A stretch of DNA of 9,297 nt from Phycisphaerales bacterium UBA7708 (GTDB lineage Bacteria > Planctomycetota > Phycisphaerae > Sedimentisphaerales > Anaerohalosphaeraceae). The number at the start of each line of letters is the position of its first letter. Position 1 is the stretch's first letter. The stretch covers positions 2,064 to 11,360 of the forward strand of contig DLFY01000284.1 of assembly GCA_002482415.1 (NCBI GenBank), read 5' to 3'. Made by a program: the position numbers and the translations under genes. The notes beneath the pieces were generated by a model that worked only from the letters and a program-made list of their open reading frames with translations, was not told the origin of the DNA and did no database searches. Positions 5,670 through 9,297 of the stretch are shown here, one piece after another.

Positions 5670-6059
5670 ATGGCTCAATATGTCGACCGTCTGATCGAAG
5701 ACCTGGAGATATTAAGCCTGGGTTACGATATTTCTGTGGAAGACAATGGAGAAAGAATCATTATCCATAATTTTAAACTGCCTCCGGGTTATAATTACAA
5801 TACTACGGAAGTGTTAATTATGATTCCCGATGACTACCCTGTCAAACCACCAGGAATCGGATCCGATCGTATCTATCTGCCCGCCGATTTGCGTTTCCAT
5901 GGAAAAAAGCTCGATGAGTTCCGCGACCATCACGATCCAGATCTCGGGGATTGGGGGTGGTTCTGCTTTGAAAATATCGACTGGGATATGACACGAGATG
6001 ACTTAAACAGCCTTATGGAAATCATTCGTACCAATTTAACCAATCCCCCAACTCAATAA
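5670..6059 (+). CDS. E2-like ubiquitin-conjugating protein
   Basis: This 129-aa protein fits the E2/UBC fold: an N-terminal helix (3-16), three strands, TEVLIMIPDDYP (46-57) and the hallmark Pro-Pro at 60-61 (YPVKPP here, YPFKPP in eukaryotic E2s). It then has a single cysteine, Cys99, followed by FENIDW and a C-terminal helix from about 109 to 123 packed as in E2s (WDMTRDDLNSLMEII). Asp89-Pro90-Asp91 stands exactly seven residues before Cys99, the spacing of His-Pro-Asn to the catalytic Cys in eukaryotic E2s, so Cys99 is the likely thioester residue and the oxyanion asparagine is replaced by aspartate. About 18 extra residues lie between the PP motif and this site. It would accept the Ubl from the E1 half of the next protein and work with the RING-like protein. 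Confidence 0.82.
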   Translation: MAQYVDRLIEDLEILSLGYDISVEDNGERIIIHNFKLPPGYNYNTTEVLIMIPDDYPVKPPGIGSDRIYLPADLRFHGKKLDEFRDHHDPDLGDWGWFCFENIDWDMTRDDLNSLMEIIRTNLTNPPTQ

Positions 6060-6074
6060 CCGAAAGGAAAAAAT

Positions 6075-7538
6075 ATGAACCGGTTGAAAAAAACAGAGAC
6101 CTCAGTTTTAGGCCGTCTTGTCAGGATTCGCTTTGCCAGACTCTCTTTTGAAGCATTATATCACCACCTGAATCAGGACGACTCCAGGGAACAGTTCGCC
6201 TATGCGCTTTTTAATTTGGCCAGGACTGCAGATGGTACAGTCCTGATTGTTTCAGATATATTTATTCCAGACCCTGAAGATTTGATCTATCAGGGCAGCA
6301 CAGGTGTAACTCCAAATAAGAATTTACAATTCCTTGTCTACTTCCTGGCGCAGCAAAAACAATGTGGAATATTAGATATCCACACTCATCCCTTTGAAAA
6401 AATACCTCATTTCAGTTCTATCGATGAAGCCGAGTCTTTAAACAATGCCAAGGATATCTGCAGGCTGCTTCCGCCACCCGAGACACATGCCATGATTGTC
6501 TTTGGTCAGGGTATACAGGCCCATGATTCCGTCGTTTATGATCGGTCCCTCAACGGCTATCGAACCATCGAAGCCATCGAAGTCCTGGGCCGAAAATCTG
6601 AAATCAGACACACCGGGCAATCCCATGACACCGCTGAAATCTCAGATCCAACTTATGATCGACAAATACGGATTCGGGATTGGAGCCAGAAAACCTTAGC
6701 TCAACAGAACATTGCCATCATCGGGGTCGGCGGCAATGGGGCACACATTCTTCAGACGCTGATTTCTATCGGAGCCGGAACGGAAGGCTGGATCGCTGTC
6801 ATTGATCCGGATACGGTTGAGCCTTCCAACCTGCCTCGAATACCGTATGCTACCCCTCGGGATATCGGACAACCCAAGGTTACGGTTGCAACGCGATACG
6901 CCCTGGATAAAAATCCAAACGTTAAATTCTATCCTTATCCGTGTTCGGTCACAGCAAAAGCAGCTCTCGATAGAATCAAAGCCGCTACCATCCTGATTGG
7001 TGCAGGCGACAGGGATAGTGTCCGCAAGATCTGCAATGAAAACTCTGTTAAATACATGATCCCCTATATCGATTTGGGATGTGATATTCACATGGAGGAC
7101 AATTCCCTGGAAGCGGCTGGCCAGGTCCGTATCGTTCTGCCGGGCCAGAATGCCTGCCTTGTCTGTTGCGGCGGATTTGATCCTTCTTCAGCAGCGCTTG
7201 AATTAATGGATGATTTATCGGCACTTCAGCATGCATCCCTGGGGTACGGACAGGGAAAAGTCCACCATATCGCCCCTTCTGTGGCCAATCTGAATGCCAG
7301 TATCGCTCAACTGGGCATCTCAGCCTTTTTATCCTTAGTCCATGGACCGACATTTGGGAATTGGGATTTTGTTCATTTCAGCCAGCTTAACGTCCAAATG
7401 ACTGCCGCCCAAACTCGGCAAAATGAAAAGTGCCCAGTCTGCTGCCGGGAAGGCGTGTTAGCCATCGGCGACAATACGATCAATCAGGACAAAAACAATC
7501 TTCAGATTCCCACTAAATTCAAGGAAAAACAGGCATGA
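6075..7538 (+). CDS. JAB deconjugase fused to E1-like (ThiF/MoeB family) activating enzyme
   Basis: This 487-aa protein has two enzymes in one chain. Residues 20-160 are a JAB/JAMM metalloprotease: Glu39 as the general base, then His103-Thr-His105-Pro, seven residues, Ser114 and Asp117, the full zinc motif. It would release the modifier from targets. Residues 190-465 are an E1 adenylation domain: YDRQIR (194-199), the nucleotide loop GVGGNG (217-222), Asp244, Asn252 and Arg255 in the usual D...NLxR context, Lys268, and Asp312 in the magnesium position. Zinc pairs are Cys361/Cys364 and Cys453/Cys456, each followed by a further cysteine (CLVCC, CPVCC). No cysteine lies in 366-452, the stretch where ThiF/MoeB-type enzymes carry their transfer cysteine. 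No UFD domain is present. AAAGGA (6063-6068) is the ribosome site. The next gene overlaps by four bases. Confidence 0.9.
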   Translation: MNRLKKTETSVLGRLVRIRFARLSFEALYHHLNQDDSREQFAYALFNLARTADGTVLIVSDIFIPDPEDLIYQGSTGVTPNKNLQFLVYFLAQQKQCGILDIHTHPFEKIPHFSSIDEAESLNNAKDICRLLPPPETHAMIVFGQGIQAHDSVVYDRSLNGYRTIEAIEVLGRKSEIRHTGQSHDTAEISDPTYDRQIRIRDWSQKTLAQQNIAIIGVGGNGAHILQTLISIGAGTEGWIAVIDPDTVEPSNLPRIPYATPRDIGQPKVTVATRYALDKNPNVKFYPYPCSVTAKAALDRIKAATILIGAGDRDSVRKICNENSVKYMIPYIDLGCDIHMEDNSLEAAGQVRIVLPGQNACLVCCGGFDPSSAALELMDDLSALQHASLGYGQGKVHHIAPSVANLNASIAQLGISAFLSLVHGPTFGNWDFVHFSQLNVQMTAAQTRQNEKCPVCCREGVLAIGDNTINQDKNNLQIPTKFKEKQA

Positions 7539-8179
7539 ATTCCTATCGACTCCAGGATTTTCTGATCACCCATCCCGCCAGAACAGGCACCTGCGGAAAT
7601 GCCGGCAGTTTCCAGGTTGTCCATAAGCTGCACAACTGGCCGGCATTACTGCATCGGTTTAAACCCATCGATGTCCTGCCGGCAAAACAAATCAGGCTGG
7701 AAAATACTCCTGACTTTACCAGGCCCTTTTTGAGCCGATTTACCGGAATCATGCAAACCCATGGCAGCTTGTATCTGATCGAACCCCTCCCGGATATCAT
7801 TTCTCTGACAGAGGTCTGGCGGGAAATCCTGTGGAAATGTCCGGAGATTGCCGTCAACGCTATCCTGGAATGCATCAGCCAGATTGAATCCATTCTGAAA
7901 GAGCACCCCGAGATGATCAAACGGCTGAATGCTTCCCTCGTTGTTTTAACGACATCCGGTATCTGGGGAATACTGAATCCCGTCCTTCACACTCCATTTC
8001 AAGAGATCCCTGTCAGGGCTATGTATCCCCTTTCAATTCCGGAGGTACTGTGGACCATCGAAAAAACCGTCAGTCAAACCCGCTCAAAACCCATTCTGAC
8101 GCCGCATCAACACGATCAAATCCATAATGGAATAAACCATCTGTACTTCAGGTATTCTATGGAAAGGACCAAGATATGA
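7535..8179 (+). CDS. Uncharacterised 214-aa protein, faintly kinase-like
   Basis: I do not recognise a definite family. The ATG overlaps the stop of the JAB-E1 gene (ATGA), and its own stop overlaps the next start the same way, so all three are translationally coupled. There is no signal peptide and no membrane segment. Residues 66-147 give an outline like the middle of a protein kinase: strand GSLYLIEPL (77-85) as the hinge, SLTEVWREIL (90-99) and a long helix (104-122) like helices D and E, then a strand pair LVVLTTSGIWGIL (135-147) like the catalytic-loop hairpin. The HRD and DFG residues and an N-lobe glycine loop are missing, so it would be an inactive pseudokinase if the likeness is real. 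It could instead be a substrate adaptor or an accessory to the E1. Confidence 0.8.
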   Translation: MNSYRLQDFLITHPARTGTCGNAGSFQVVHKLHNWPALLHRFKPIDVLPAKQIRLENTPDFTRPFLSRFTGIMQTHGSLYLIEPLPDIISLTEVWREILWKCPEIAVNAILECISQIESILKEHPEMIKRLNASLVVLTTSGIWGILNPVLHTPFQEIPVRAMYPLSIPEVLWTIEKTVSQTRSKPILTPHQHDQIHNGINHLYFRYSMERTKI

Positions 8180-8676
8180 TCTACCGCCCTTCTTCCCCCA
8201 AAACCCCCGTGATTTTAATGGTTGTCGGCATCAGCCTGATATTTCTATCGATTCTGATTGACCCCGGAATCCTGTTGTCGCTTTTCAGCTATCGCGCCTT
8301 TATCCCTCACGCCATCACCATCACAGCATCTTTGATTGCCGCACAGGTCTTACGCCACTTTGCCGAGGTTCTCCTCCGCCCTGGCATCTATCCCTGGTAC
8401 TTGCGGCGGGGAGCCTTGGGCTTCTTTATCGGCATCAGCTTTATGACGTTGCCGTTGTATATCATCGCTTTAAAAAGCGGGATGCACCTTTTGAACGCCG
8501 CGGGGGCAATCCATCTTGGACGGCTATTGGAATTTGCTGGCATGGAATTATTTTGGATCGTCTATTTAGATTGGCCTGTGATGGGTAACCATACGTCCGA
8601 AACACCGGATGAAGAGAGCCCGAATGACAACCACAGCTCCAGAGCACGTTTCAGACCGTTTAAACCGTTCAAATAA
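8176..8676 (+). CDS. Multi-pass membrane protein, 166 aa
   Basis: This protein has hydrophobic segments at about 11-28, 42-59, 79-99 and 117-133, consistent with three or four membrane passes. Basic loops (Arg60-Arg68 and Arg77-Arg78) imply a cytoplasmic loop there. The C-terminal 30 residues are polar, first acidic (TPDEESPNDN) and then basic, ending RFRPFKPFK, which is encoded by a short 9-bp tandem repeat. No enzyme motif is seen. It starts in an ATGA overlap with the previous gene. With the three smaller membrane proteins it suggests that the system sits at, or acts on, the cytoplasmic membrane. Confidence 0.8.
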   Translation: MIYRPSSPKTPVILMVVGISLIFLSILIDPGILLSLFSYRAFIPHAITITASLIAAQVLRHFAEVLLRPGIYPWYLRRGALGFFIGISFMTLPLYIIALKSGMHLLNAAGAIHLGRLLEFAGMELFWIVYLDWPVMGNHTSETPDEESPNDNHSSRARFRPFKPFK

Positions 8677-8697
8677 CCCTATTCGAAAGGAACTTCT

Positions 8698-8961
8698 ATG
8701 TCAAAAGCCAAAACCACACCACGATTTGAAATGAAGGCTGGCAAATTGAAAATAACTGCATGGGAACACCCCTCCCAAAATCCCAACGACCCGGCCCGAT
8801 TATCGTTCACCCTGCAGCGCAGCTACAAAAAAGACGATAAATGGGTCAATGATACCCTGACGTTATTTCCTGAAGATTTAGCCCACCTTGATGACGTTAT
8901 CCAGGCCACGCGTCAGCGTGCTTTTGTCAAGTACACTGAAATGGCTGAATCCACACAATAA
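8698..8961 (+). CDS. Small single-domain protein, possibly ssDNA-binding, 87 aa
   Basis: AAAGGA (8686-8691) lies six bases before the ATG. The 87-aa protein reads as strands followed by one helix: KLKITAWEH (16-24), RLSFTLQRSYKK (34-45), WVNDTLTLF (49-57) and a helix from PEDLAHL to about 73. The arrangement of a Trp-Glu strand end, an LQRSYK strand with adjacent basic residues and an aspartate-leucine entry into a helix recalls small PC4/Whirly-like or related single-stranded nucleic-acid-binding proteins found widely in bacteria and mobile elements. This is recall of a pattern rather than a firm match. Arg41, Lys44, Lys45 and Lys48 make a basic face. It may protect or recognise DNA handled by the ATPase. 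Confidence 0.75.
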   Translation: MSKAKTTPRFEMKAGKLKITAWEHPSQNPNDPARLSFTLQRSYKKDDKWVNDTLTLFPEDLAHLDDVIQATRQRAFVKYTEMAESTQ

Positions 8962-8985
8962 CCCCAAGATTGAAAGGAAATCCCG

Positions 8986-9234
8986 ATGTCTTCTTACTCA
9001 GTCAATTGCGGCCATTGCAATAGTTCAGTCGATGCGATCAATCCCCGCTGTAACGAGGAACCTGAAAAGGTCTGGTCTGCAGATTATGGCATCACCATGT
9101 CGGACAATATCGAAGTAATTCATACGCATTGCCCCGAGTGCAGACAGACCGTATTCATTAAATTTCAATATCCCAGCCAAACCTGCCGCCGCCCTGCCGG
9201 CAAACCCAATTTTATCAAATTCTTCGGTTTATAA
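8986..9234 (+). CDS. Zinc-ribbon protein, 82 aa, last gene of the cluster
   Basis: The ATG at 8986 follows AAAGG (8973-8977). Cys8-Gly-His-Cys11 and Cys49-Pro-Glu-Cys52 form a classic zinc-ribbon pair, with 37 residues between them; Cys22 and Cys67 are additional. The C-terminal part is basic (Arg68, Arg69, Lys73, Lys78). Zinc ribbons of this size bind nucleic acid or protein partners, and no catalytic motif is present. A role as an adaptor, ubiquitin-like-protein reader or DNA-binding accessory would suit the cluster, but nothing in the sequence decides among them. Its stop is 25 bases before the terminator stem, so it is the last gene of the unit. Confidence 0.78.
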   Translation: MSSYSVNCGHCNSSVDAINPRCNEEPEKVWSADYGITMSDNIEVIHTHCPECRQTVFIKFQYPSQTCRRPAGKPNFIKFFGL

Positions 9235-9258
9235 CCAGAAACTCATTGCCCACCTCTT

Positions 9259-9287
9259 AAAGCCCGCCGCCCACGGCGGGCTTTTTT
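9259..9287 (+). terminator. Rho-independent terminator closing the cluster
   Basis: AAAGCCCGCCG (9259-9269) pairs perfectly with CGGCGGGCTTT (9274-9284) around the four-base loop CCCA. The eight G/C pairs in the core and the T run through 9287 make this a strong intrinsic terminator. The A-rich left arm lets it act on the minus strand too. Confidence 0.92.
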
Positions 9288-9297
9288 ATGCGGCCTC

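Noticed and set aside
1622..9234. Known PRTRC cassette (ParB-related, ThiF-related) as an explanation of the cluster
   Set aside because: There is no ParB-like protein, the JAB and E1 are fused, and the E2 has a cysteine; the gene set differs.
1..9297. CRISPR arrays, tRNA or rRNA genes, insertion sequences, conjugation relaxase or integrase
   Set aside because: No regularly spaced repeats, cloverleaf, rRNA motif, terminal inverted repeats or recombinase motifs were found on reading.

Overview
The window carries one long, densely packed, plus-strand gene cluster that appears to encode a complete prokaryotic ubiquitin-like protein conjugation system joined to a HerA/VirD4-type DNA-handling ATPase. 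The sequence is bacterial in style: Shine-Dalgarno sites of the AAAGGA/GGAGG type, a perfect TATAAT box, ATGA start/stop overlaps and a strong rho-independent terminator. The cluster looks to be near 45-48% GC by eye. I cannot assign the species. The family mix (separate E1, E2, Ubl and RING genes plus a HerA/VirD4 ATPase) fits a mobile or defence-type accessory module, probably from an uncultivated or environmental bacterium. No integrase, transposase, tRNA, rRNA or CRISPR is visible.

Region 1 (1-1043) is AT-rich and sparsely coding. It holds a 309-base leader, one small unrecognised gene (310-741) and a 302-base gap. The gap contains a 12-codon reading frame that resembles the start of the first cluster gene. 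Region 2 (1044-1505) is a small gene whose second half looks like a winged helix, so it may be a regulator. Region 3 (1506-1621) is the control region, with two 10-bp direct repeats on an 11-bp period upstream of a perfect -10 box that lacks a -35.

Region 4 (1622-9234) has thirteen genes: an unrecognised 123-aa protein, a small membrane protein, a RING-like zinc protein (candidate E3), a HerA/VirD4 ATPase with a nuclease-like tail, two small membrane proteins, a ubiquitin-like protein ending in Arg-Gly-Gly, an E2-like protein with one cysteine, a JAB-E1 fusion, an unrecognised 214-aa protein, a multi-pass membrane protein, an 87-aa possibly ssDNA-binding protein, and a zinc-ribbon protein. 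A terminator at 9259-9287 closes the unit.

Inferred pathway: the E1 half of the fusion adenylates the Gly-Gly end of the Ubl and passes it to Cys99 of the E2. The RING-like protein positions E2 and target, and the JAB half removes the modifier. The ATPase and the zinc and nucleic-acid-binding-like proteins suggest that DNA, or a membrane-attached DNA complex, is where the pathway acts. Substrates and biological purpose cannot be read from the sequence.
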